Below, piece after piece: positions 30,163-37,822 of a DNA stretch of 64,000 bases. Each line of letters opens with the position of its first letter. Position 1 is the stretch's first letter. The stretch covers positions 124,001 to 188,000 of the forward strand of contig JALEFY010000029.1 in NCBI GenBank assembly GCA_022760435.1. The letters run 5' to 3'. The notes beneath the pieces were generated by a model. It was not told the DNA's origin and did not search any database. It was given only the letters and a program-made list of their open reading frames with translations. Origin of the DNA: Neomegalonema sp. Its GTDB lineage: Bacteria; Pseudomonadota; Alphaproteobacteria; Rhodobacterales; Rhodobacteraceae. Position numbers and translations under genes: made by a program.

Positions 30163-31286
30163 GTTTGCAGGTCGACCTTCACCATCGGATGGGCGATTTC
30201 ACGCTCGAGACCCGGTTCGAGGCGCCGAGCGGGATCACGGTTCTGTTCGGGCATTCGGGCTCGGGCAAGACCTCGGTGATCCAGGCGGTGGCGGGCCTGC
30301 TGCGACCGGATGAGGGCCGGATCGCGGTGGCTGGGCAGGTGCTGCTTGACACGCAAGCCGGTGTCTTTGTGCCGCCGCATCGCCGCCGCACCGGTTATAT
30401 CTTTCAGGAGGGACGGCTGTTTCCGCATCTGAGCGTGCGGCAGAACCTGCTCTATGGCCGCTGGATGCAAGGCCGATGGAGGCAAGACCGCCCCAGTCAG
30501 GACCGCCCCGCCAACACGGCGCTTTTCGATCATGTTGTCGAGATGCTCGGCATCGCCAGCCTGCTCGGGCGGCGGCCAAGCTTGCTGTCGGGCGGTGAAA
30601 AGCAGCGGGTTGCCATTGGGCGGGCGCTGTTATGCGAGCCGCAGATCCTGCTTGCCGATGAGCCGCTTGCGGCGCTCGATGAGGCGCGCAAGCAAGAGAT
30701 CTTGCCCTATTTCGAGCGCCTGCGCAGCGAGGCTGCGATCCCGATCCTTTATGTCTGCCATTCGGCGGCGGAAGCGGCGCGGCTGGCCAACCATGTGGTC
30801 GCGCTCAAGCAGGGGCGGATCATCGGGCAGGGCGCGGCCGGTGCGTTCTTCTCGGATGCGGCGCTGGCGGCCAATCTCAGCCCGATGGAAGCCGGGGCGA
30901 TCATCAGCGGCGTGGTCGCGCAGCGCCATCCCGATGGGCTCGCGGAAGTGGCAAGCTCTGCCGGGCGGTTTCTGATCCCCGACAACGCAATTGCACCGGG
31001 CAGCGCGATCCGGCTGCGGATCGAGGCGCAGGACGTGATGCTCGCCCTGCACCGGCCGGAGGCGATCTCGGCGCTGAATGTGCTGGAGGCGGTCGTGGTC
31101 AGCGTGCAACCGGGCCGGGGGCCGGGCATGCTGGTGACCTTGCGCGCGGGGCAAGAGCAGATCCTCGCGCGGATCACCAAACGTTCGGGCGCAGCCCTCG
31201 ATCTCAAAGCCGGGGATGCCTGCTATGCGGTGATCAAATCGGTCTCGGTCGCCCCGGCAGCGATCGGCCGCAGCGTGCTGCGATAA
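30159..31286 (+). CDS. modC: Molybdate ABC transporter, ATP-binding protein
   Basis: A 375-residue ATPase that drives molybdate uptake. The ATG at 30159 overlaps the modB stop by 4 bases. Walker A is FGHSGSGKTS, the Q-loop YIFQEGRLFPHLSV, signature LSGGEKQRVAIGRALL, Walker B ILLADEPLAALD and the H-loop VCHSAAEA. A C-terminal TOBE/MOP-type domain (about 290-375, VRLRIEAQDVMLAL-like) should bind oxyanion and can sense molybdate inside the cell. Between Walker A and the signature there is a short insert rich in Arg/Gln (GRWMQGRWRQDRPSQDRPAN), slightly longer than usual. Confidence 0.95.
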   Translation: MSLQVDLHHRMGDFTLETRFEAPSGITVLFGHSGSGKTSVIQAVAGLLRPDEGRIAVAGQVLLDTQAGVFVPPHRRRTGYIFQEGRLFPHLSVRQNLLYGRWMQGRWRQDRPSQDRPANTALFDHVVEMLGIASLLGRRPSLLSGGEKQRVAIGRALLCEPQILLADEPLAALDEARKQEILPYFERLRSEAAIPILYVCHSAAEAARLANHVVALKQGRIIGQGAAGAFFSDAALAANLSPMEAGAIISGVVAQRHPDGLAEVASSAGRFLIPDNAIAPGSAIRLRIEAQDVMLALHRPEAISALNVLEAVVVSVQPGRGPGMLVTLRAGQEQILARITKRSGAALDLKAGDACYAVIKSVSVAPAAIGRSVLR

Positions 31287-31419
31287 GGGGCGCGAGCCTC
31301 ATAGTCAGTGCGCAGCGCGCTCCAACGAGCCCAGAACGACGCCGGGTGGTCGCCCGCCAACTCCGCGCTGAGAATGTCGAGATGCGCATGCCAGCCTGCG
31401 CCGATCGCAGCGAAAGCGG

Positions 31420-32172
31420 TTAGGAGCCGCCGCCGCCTGTATTTACTTCAGACAACACCGTCGCAAAATGCGAAGCGACGGCGCTATTGCACCCGCATTG
31501 TTTTTCCCGAAGCGAAGGCAAATCGCGAACGATCACGCTGCCGCGGCGCCAATCCACCACGCCCTCCGACTGCCAATTCCCCATCACCCGGTTGACGTAG
31601 CTCCGCCCCACGCCCAGCATGCCGCCGAGTTGCTCCTGGGTCAGCGGCACAGTATCGCCGCCCGAACGAGCGAGCGCGGAGACAATCCATTTCGCGGTGC
31701 GCTGTTCGATCGAGTGGCTGGCATTGCAAGCCGTTGCCTGAAATACCTGCGACAGCAGGCAATCGGCATAGCGGGTGAAAAGGTTCCGGATCCGAGCGGA
31801 CGCTTCCTTGGCCTCCTCCAGCCGCGCAGTGCGCACCCGCAGGAAATGCCCGGGAATTTGCACCACCGATTGTGTGAAGGCTGGCAGATGGCCCTCGCTC
31901 ACGATCCCTCCAACTGCGCCCTCACGGCCAATCAGGCAGGTTTCGACATTGCTGCCATCTGCGAACATCACACGCAACGAAACCGCGCTGCTGGCGCACG
32001 GAAAATATGTGTAGTCGACGCGATCCCCAGGCTCGAACAGAACATGCCCCTCCTCGCCCGCCCACGTGTCGAAAATCGGGGTGAGCAAGTCGAGATCGTT
32101 GTCAGTCAAATGCGCCAGCAGCTCGTTTTCGGGCCTCTCGACCTGTCGCGGCGAGGCGGGCGTTGTCGTCAT
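31420..32172 (-). CDS. Crp/Fnr-family transcriptional regulator
   Basis: A 250-residue regulator with an N-terminal cyclic-nucleotide-binding fold (about 20-140, with FEPGDRVDYTYFPCASSAVS) and a C-terminal winged helix (LTQEQLGGMLGVGRSYVNRV, near 188-207). It lacks the N-terminal cysteine cluster of FNR, and the phosphate-binding cassette of CRP is not obvious, so the signal is unknown; similar proteins in Alphaproteobacteria are general stress or redox regulators. The start at 32172 (MTTTPASPRQ) is preferred, but an ATG 11 codons upstream is possible. It is read divergently from the heme oxygenase and phytochrome genes and may control them. The tail after the HTH is Cys and Gly rich. Confidence 0.85.
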   Translation of the reverse strand: MTTTPASPRQVERPENELLAHLTDNDLDLLTPIFDTWAGEEGHVLFEPGDRVDYTYFPCASSAVSLRVMFADGSNVETCLIGREGAVGGIVSEGHLPAFTQSVVQIPGHFLRVRTARLEEAKEASARIRNLFTRYADCLLSQVFQATACNASHSIEQRTAKWIVSALARSGGDTVPLTQEQLGGMLGVGRSYVNRVMGNWQSEGVVDWRRGSVIVRDLPSLREKQCGCNSAVASHFATVLSEVNTGGGGS

Positions 32173-32327
32173 GCTCAAAATCGCGCTCCTGTTTCTGCTT
32201 TGCATTGCGAACCCAAAATCTACGCAAAACGCCGCGAAGAGTTCCCGTTAAGTGCACTTTTGAACAGACAGCAAAATCCCGCTGTGTCTACTTGTGCACG
32301 CAAGGGAGGGGGTGCTTGGAGGGTGCA

Positions 32328-32903
32328 ATGAATCAGGCGCGCGAATATCTCCAACGCTCCACGCGCGGCATGCATGAGCGTGTGGATCAACTCGCCTCCA
32401 GGATGGATCTCGCCGAGCGGGCGGAGTACATTGTATTTCTACGAGCAAGTTGCGAGGCGCTCGGCCTGATCGAGGCTCGCCTTGAGCAAAGCGGGGTTCA
32501 AGCGCTGCTGCCAGATTGGGCGCAGAGGCGCCGGTCCGACGCAATCCGGCAGGACCTTGCGCAGCTCAACGCAAAGGCAGCGCCTCTCGACGCAAGATCG
32601 ACCCAGCCCTACTCAACCGATGAAGCTTGGGGAGCGCTCTATGTTCTCGAGGGCAGCCGGATGGGCGCCCGACTGTTGTGCGGGCGGGCAAAGAGCTCCA
32701 AAGCGCCGGATGTGATCGCGAACATGCGCTATCTGACGCATGGAGACGGGCAGCCTCTTTGGCGCGAATTTCTGCTCGCGCTGGAGCAGGCTGCAAACAA
32801 TCGTCTCGATTTACCACTGGCATCCCAAGGCGCACTCAGTGCTTTTGAAACATTCGAGAACGCGCTTCGGGCGCATCTAAGAGACGGGTTGAAGCAGTCA
32901 TGA
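32328..32903 (+). CDS. Biliverdin-producing heme oxygenase (BphO-type)
   Basis: A 191-residue soluble heme oxygenase that would open heme to biliverdin IXalpha, the chromophore of bacteriophytochromes. The N-terminus YLQRSTRGMHERVDQLASRM contains a histidine (about residue 16) in the place of the proximal heme ligand (the usual context is T-x2-x-H). A LYVLEGSRMGARLL segment matches the distal helix with the G-x3-G hinge of this family. GGAGGG precedes the ATG at 32328. The stop overlaps the phytochrome start (ATGA), so enzyme and photoreceptor are translationally coupled, strong support for the assignment. It does not resemble HmuO/HemO of iron uptake loci in context. Confidence 0.9.
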   Translation: MNQAREYLQRSTRGMHERVDQLASRMDLAERAEYIVFLRASCEALGLIEARLEQSGVQALLPDWAQRRRSDAIRQDLAQLNAKAAPLDARSTQPYSTDEAWGALYVLEGSRMGARLLCGRAKSSKAPDVIANMRYLTHGDGQPLWREFLLALEQAANNRLDLPLASQGALSAFETFENALRAHLRDGLKQS

Positions 32904-34669
32904 CAACGACACCCCCTATCGACCCGCGAGGCGATGTCGACCTCATCAATTGTGACCGCGAGCCCATCCATATTCTCGGTCACGTACAGTCCTTTGGATG
33001 CCTGATCGCTGTCTCGAGCGACTGGATCGTGATGCACGCCTCGCGCAATGTCAGCGACCATCTCGGCCTCGATGCCGAAGACATGATCGGTCGCCCCCTA
33101 CGCGACTTGCTCCGCGACCAGGCGATGCATGATCTGCGCAGCAGGCTGCAAATGCTCAGCGGAGAGGACTCGATCGAGCGGCTTTTCAGCGCGAAGGTCC
33201 TGAATAATGATGATCGCCTCTTCGACGTGGCAATGCATGTCTCCGGGCGCAGCGTGATCCTGGAGTTTGAGCCGCGCGAGGGCGAGGACGGGCGCAAGGA
33301 CTATCTCTCCTACATCCGGCCGATGATCGAACGCATCAAGCAATGCGGAACTCCGGAGCAGACCTGCGCGACCGCCGCACGGTTCGTGAAGGCACTGACA
33401 GGTTTCGACCGGGTGATGGTCTATCGCTTTCGACCCGACAATACCGGCGAAGTCATTGCAGAATCGGCCGCTTCCGGTCTCGAACCCTTTCTCGGGCTGC
33501 GATATCCGGCCTCCGACATTCCCAAACAGGCGCGCGAGCTGTATCGCCGGTCCCTGTTGCGCATCATCTCTGACGTAAACGACAATGTATCGGAGATCAT
33601 CCCCGCGAGAAATTCAGAGGGCGCGCCGCTGGACCTGTCGCTGAGCGGGCTCCGCGCTGTCTCCCCCATCCATCTTGAGTATCTGCGCAACATGGGCGTG
33701 CAGGCGTCCATGTCGATCAGCATCCTCCAGCGCGGCAAGCTGTGGGGCCTTTTTGCGCTTCATCATCGTGAGTCCAGAGTACTGAGCTACGAGCTGAAAA
33801 CCGCCTGCGACCTCTTCGGGCAGATGTTCAGCTTCGTCCTCGAGCAAATCGAAACGACCCGCGCCCATGCCGATGCAGAGCGCGCACGCGGTCTTCACGA
33901 CAAGCTCATGGCGCAATTGGCCGAAGGAGCCGATATCGAACAGGACTTCGAAACCGTTGTGCGCGGGCTCTCGTCCTCCATCCAATTCGACGGCGCGGCG
34001 GGGTGGATCAATGGTCGCTTCCAGTCCGTTGGCACAGCGCCGAGCGAAGAGGAGTTCCTCCCGCTCGTTCGCTTCCTCAACACCACCGCGACCAGTCGCG
34101 CCTTTGCGACCGACAATCTTCAGAAGGTTCACCCGCCCGCTGCGGATTACGTGGGCCGCGGCGCCGGTCTGCTCGCGCTGCCAGTATCGCGCACCCCACG
34201 CGACTACATTGTCCTGTTCCGGCAGGAAGTCGCCAAATCGGTCAAATGGGCAGGGAACCCCGAGAAGCCGGTAGAGGTCGGCCCTCATGGCGCTCGGTTG
34301 ACACCACGCAAGAGCTTTGAGGCCTGGCAGGAAACCGTTCGCGGCCACAGTGCAGAATGGACAGCCAGCGAATTGCGGGTCGCCGAAGCGATCCGGGTGA
34401 CGTTGCTGGAGGTTGTCCTCCGCATCTCAGATGCAGCGCATCGAGACAGGGCGCGCGCCCATGAGCGGCAGGAACTTCTCATCGCCGAGCTCAATCACCG
34501 CGTCCGGAACATCCTCAATCTTATTCGCGGACTGGTAAGCCAGAGCCGCTCTGAGACGACCTCTGTCACAGAATTTACCGAGACGGTCAGCGCGCGAATC
34601 CATGCACTCGCCCGCGCCCATGCGGCGCGGCTTCGGCTCCACCGTCATCGAACGCTCCATTCCGTTTGA
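32900..34669 (+). CDS. Bacteriophytochrome sensor with truncated HWE kinase domain
   Basis: A 589-residue red/far-red photoreceptor. The biliverdin-attaching cysteine is Cys18 in DLINCDREPIHILGHVQSFG; the PAS domain spans about 15-130, GAF about 145-315 with RYPASDIPKQAR at 201-212, and PHY about 330-510 with the tongue PRKSF at 469-473. A histidine kinase dimerisation segment follows, with phosphoacceptor His533 in AELNHRVRNILNLI, typical of HWE kinases. At about residue 575 (34620) homology stops: the next residues are a frame-shifted reading of the kinase's last ATP-site block, and a stop follows at 34669. About 100 residues of the ATPase domain are missing. Light sensing may be intact, but autophosphorylation should not be. 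The start overlaps the heme oxygenase stop. Confidence 0.9.
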   Translation: MTTTPPIDPRGDVDLINCDREPIHILGHVQSFGCLIAVSSDWIVMHASRNVSDHLGLDAEDMIGRPLRDLLRDQAMHDLRSRLQMLSGEDSIERLFSAKVLNNDDRLFDVAMHVSGRSVILEFEPREGEDGRKDYLSYIRPMIERIKQCGTPEQTCATAARFVKALTGFDRVMVYRFRPDNTGEVIAESAASGLEPFLGLRYPASDIPKQARELYRRSLLRIISDVNDNVSEIIPARNSEGAPLDLSLSGLRAVSPIHLEYLRNMGVQASMSISILQRGKLWGLFALHHRESRVLSYELKTACDLFGQMFSFVLEQIETTRAHADAERARGLHDKLMAQLAEGADIEQDFETVVRGLSSSIQFDGAAGWINGRFQSVGTAPSEEEFLPLVRFLNTTATSRAFATDNLQKVHPPAADYVGRGAGLLALPVSRTPRDYIVLFRQEVAKSVKWAGNPEKPVEVGPHGARLTPRKSFEAWQETVRGHSAEWTASELRVAEAIRVTLLEVVLRISDAAHRDRARAHERQELLIAELNHRVRNILNLIRGLVSQSRSETTSVTEFTETVSARIHALARAHAARLRLHRHRTLHSV

Positions 34670-35186
34670 ACTGGGCGGCACTGCAGAAGTGGCATTCGCC
34701 CTAACGGGTCTGAAAGCCCGCTTCATGATCCCAGCCATCCATATCGAGAGCTTCGATGCGACAACCGCGCCCCAGCTTCCGATGCCCGGCACTGCGGCCC
34801 GCCAGAAGACCGAGGCGCATCACCCCGTATCGGGCAAGGCACTGCTGCTCGAAGACAACATGATCATCGCGATGGACGGCGAACACTTTCTGAAGGAAAT
34901 TGGCGCCGTCGATGTGCTTGTCGCCTCAACCGTAAAGGAGGCATTGCGCATGATCGACGAGCACGCGCCGGACTTCGCCGTTCTGGACGTCAATCTTGGC
35001 GGGGAAAACAGCCTCCCGGTCGCGGAGCGTCTTACTGAGCTGGGCAAGCCGTTCGTGTTCGCCACCGGCTATGGCGAGACCTCCGGTCTGCTGGCGGATT
35101 TCAAGGATGCTCCCATCGTCACCAAACCGTTCAGCCAGGCCAGCCTCACGGCCGGGCTCCAAAAAGCGCTTCAGAAAGCGGACTGA
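34602..35186 (+). pseudogene. Remnant of the phytochrome kinase C-terminus plus response-regulator domain
   Basis: In the +1 frame relative to the phytochrome gene, the DNA from about 34620 encodes RRGFGSTVIERSIPFELGG, the G2-box region that normally ends an HWE ATPase domain, then a linker and a receiver domain (about 34830-35170). The receiver has LLLEDNMIIAMD (acidic pair), phosphoacceptor in FAVLDVNLGGENS, and the lysine in VTKPFSQAS. In intact relatives all this is fused in frame as PAS-GAF-PHY-HWE-REC. Possible starts at 34602 or 34620 lie inside the upstream gene with no good ribosome site, so translation is doubtful; a coupled, free-standing receiver protein of about 190 residues cannot be excluded. 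Confidence 0.8.
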
Positions 35187-35266
35187 CTTGCGCCGACGCG
35201 CCACGGACTTGAGTAAAGATCGCCAATCGCGCTTGCTTACAGAATCCCGGTTTTCCCGGCGAGCCC

Positions 35267-35337
35267 GATGCTCCGAGCATCCCACCGCAAGCGGCGTGCG
35301 CTTTAGCGAAAGGGGCTCCCATGCATGCGGCATGCAT
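35267..35337. other. Two near-perfect inverted repeats upstream of tRNA-Leu
   Basis: GATGCTC-C-GAGCATC (35267-35281) and ATGCATGC-G-GCATGCAT (35321-35337) are perfect palindromes with one-base centres. They lie between the phytochrome remnant and the end of the tRNA gene. They could be a terminator on either strand, but no T run follows. Confidence 0.5.
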
Positions 35338-35361
35338 CTAGGAACATAATAGGGAAAATGA

Positions 35362-35448
<87 letters not shown>

Positions 35449-35668
35449 CCGGGCAAGTCGCTGTCGCTCTTGCCGGAGACGCTTTCCCTAATCACCGCGA
35501 GGAGCGCTGTCAACTGCGCGTTTAGCTCGGCGGATTAATTTTTCGCCCATCTCCCACAGCGGACGCGAGGCATAGCGCCTCAACCGGCTTGTGGTGCCCG
35601 CGCTCGGGCGGTAGAGGGAGAAGGATCGGGTCGCGCTGCGGCCAGGCTCAAGCGAAGAGGGACATCGG

Positions 35669-36655
35669 ATGCCGTTGGTCGTCGTGTTTGGCGGGTCGGG
35701 CTTTGTCGGCCGTTATGTGGTGCAGAAATTTGCCAAGGCAGGCTGGCGCGTGCGTGTCGCGGTGCGTCGCCCCAATGAAGCGCTCTCGCTGCGCACCTAT
35801 GGCGCTGTGGGGCAGGTCGAGCCGGTTCAGGCCAATATCCGCCACGAAGGCTCGGTGCGCGCCGCACTGCAAGGCGCCGATCTGGCCATCAATCTGGTTG
35901 GTATCCTCACCCCGACCGGCAAGCAGAGCTTTGAAGCCGTGCATGACGAGGGCGCCGGACGCGTCGCCGCGCTGGCAAAGGCAATGGGCGTGCCGCGCTT
36001 TATTCACATGTCGGCGCTTGGGGCCGATGCGCAGAGCGAGAGCGATTATGCGCAAACGAAGGCCGCGGGCGAGGCGGCGGTGCGCTCGGCTTTCCCGGAA
36101 GCTGTGATCATGCGACCCTCGATCGTGTTTGGTCCGGAAGACGAATTTTTCAACCGCTTCGCCGGCCTGGCCCGCTACACGCCGATCATGCCGGTTTTCG
36201 CCGCCCAGACCCGGTTCCAGCCGGTCTATGTCGATGATGTCGCGCAAGCGTTCCTCGCAGCGGGGCAAGATGGTGCGACCGACGGGCAGACCTTCACCCT
36301 GACCGGCCCGCGCAGCTACAGCTTTCGCGAGTTGATCGATTACACACTCGAAGAGGCGCACCGTCCTCGGGTCAAGATTGAGGTGCCATTCTGGATCGCG
36401 CGTATAAAGGCATGGTTCTTTGACCTGATCCCCTATGTCTCGCTCGGTTTCGCTCAGAACACGCTTCTGACCCGCGATCAGTTGCGGATGCTGGAGAGTG
36501 ACAATGTCGCCCCTGAGGGAGCCCCTGGTCTCGCCGCGCTCGGCGTTGATGCGCCCAGCTCGATCGAGGCCGTGGTGCCAAGCTACCTGTGGCGCTATCG
36601 CCCGCATGGGCAGTTTGACAAGAGCTACTCGGTAGAGACCGCCAATATCCGGTAA
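35669..36655 (+). CDS. Complex I NDUFA9-like NAD(P)-binding protein
   Basis: A 328-residue atypical short-chain dehydrogenase-like protein related to mitochondrial complex I subunit NDUFA9. The N-terminal nucleotide-binding motif VVFGGSGFVGRYVVQKFAKA is clear. The SDR Tyr-x3-Lys is present as YAQTK (near 128-132) and a RPSIVFGPEDEFFNRF block follows. The C-terminal third (PFWIARIKAWFFDLIPYVS) is hydrophobic and may contact the membrane. In Alphaproteobacteria such genes lie beside tRNA-Leu and uppP, as here. It probably belongs to or assists complex I or ubiquinone metabolism; direct evidence is lacking. The stop faces uppP. Confidence 0.88.
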   Translation: MPLVVVFGGSGFVGRYVVQKFAKAGWRVRVAVRRPNEALSLRTYGAVGQVEPVQANIRHEGSVRAALQGADLAINLVGILTPTGKQSFEAVHDEGAGRVAALAKAMGVPRFIHMSALGADAQSESDYAQTKAAGEAAVRSAFPEAVIMRPSIVFGPEDEFFNRFAGLARYTPIMPVFAAQTRFQPVYVDDVAQAFLAAGQDGATDGQTFTLTGPRSYSFRELIDYTLEEAHRPRVKIEVPFWIARIKAWFFDLIPYVSLGFAQNTLLTRDQLRMLESDNVAPEGAPGLAALGVDAPSSIEAVVPSYLWRYRPHGQFDKSYSVETANIR

Positions 36656-36718
36656 TACTGAGCCGGTGTTCCGACTGAGGCCAGGGGCGCTTGATCATTC
36701 AGGCACCCCTGACCGGGC

Positions 36719-37555
36719 TCACTGATAGGCGAGCCAGAGAAGCACTGCGCCCAGCAGCAAGCGGTAGATCACGAAGGGCGTGAAGCTGGTGGTGACCAGC
36801 ATCCGCATCATGACCGCCAGGGCAGCATAAGCAGCGAGAAACGCGAGCAGCGCCGCGACGGCGATATCAAGGCCGAGCGCGACATCGCCGAATTTCGCGA
36901 GATCGTAAAAGAGCTTGGCCGATGCCGCCAGGATCACCGGGATCGCCATCAACATGGAAACCCGAGCCGCCTCGACTCGGCTGAACCCGAGGAATCGCGC
37001 TGCGGTCATGGTGATACCGGAGCGGGACGTGCCCGGCAGCAAGGCAATCGCTTGCGCCACGCCCATCATGACGGCTTCGGAATAGCGCCAATCGTGCAAG
37101 CTGCGGCCACGATCTGCGAAACGATCAGACACCCAGAGCAGGATGCCGAAGATGATCGTGGTCCAGCCGACAACCTCCAAGGTGCGGACCGACTCATCCC
37201 AACCGGTCGCGCTCATGATCAGACCAACCACGATCGCCGGGATTGTCGCGATCAGGAGCAAGATCGCCAGACGGCTCTGAAAACGCAGCGGATCGCCGCG
37301 CGACAAGTCGGCGACAAGGCAGAAGGGGCCGACAAAGGCGCTGCGGATATCGCGCCAGAAATACAGAAGCACCGCCAGAAGACTGCCCAGATGCAGAGCG
37401 ATATCCAACATGACGCTGTTCTCGGCCTGCAACCCGAACACTTCGCGCGCGATCGCCAGATGCCCGGTAGAACTGATCGGCAGAAATTCTGTGATCCCCT
37501 GGACGATCGCCAGAATGGAGAGCTCCCACAAGCTCAATGCGGTTTCCGATCCCAA
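36719..37555 (-). CDS. uppP: Undecaprenyl-diphosphate phosphatase
   Basis: A 272-278-residue inner-membrane phosphatase that recycles the C55 lipid carrier for peptidoglycan; it also gives low-level bacitracin resistance. The two active-site regions are AIVQGITEFLPISSTGHLAI near the N-terminus and ALLPGTSRSGITMTAARFLG in the middle, with seven to eight helices. There is no ATG in a sensible place. TTG at 37555 follows AAGGGG with 8-base spacing and is chosen here; TTG at 37537, six codons later, would give the usual short MSLWELSIL start. The frame remains open far upstream across gltD, but that is shadow coding. Confidence 0.93.
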   Translation of the reverse strand: MGSETALSLWELSILAIVQGITEFLPISSTGHLAIAREVFGLQAENSVMLDIALHLGSLLAVLLYFWRDIRSAFVGPFCLVADLSRGDPLRFQSRLAILLLIATIPAIVVGLIMSATGWDESVRTLEVVGWTTIIFGILLWVSDRFADRGRSLHDWRYSEAVMMGVAQAIALLPGTSRSGITMTAARFLGFSRVEAARVSMLMAIPVILAASAKLFYDLAKFGDVALGLDIAVAALLAFLAAYAALAVMMRMLVTTSFTPFVIYRLLLGAVLLWLAYQ

Positions 37556-37822
37556 CTGGAATTCCCCTTCCCAAAGCTGCTCGGCGACGAACTCTGCCGA
37601 CGCCCATTGCCTCGCGCACCGAAGGGCAAAATACAAGGTGAAGATAGATAGGTCCGATTTGAGCCCTTTTTTGACGACGCACAAAAGGGCGCTGGCGTTG
37701 GCAAATTGGGTCAAGAGCGGTTTTTGGTCAGCATTACTGACTATACTTTTACGCACGAACCCGTTATGCACCTGCTTAGGTAAGACGACCCCCCACCCAA
37801 ATCTGAGCGGAGCCAAGACCCG

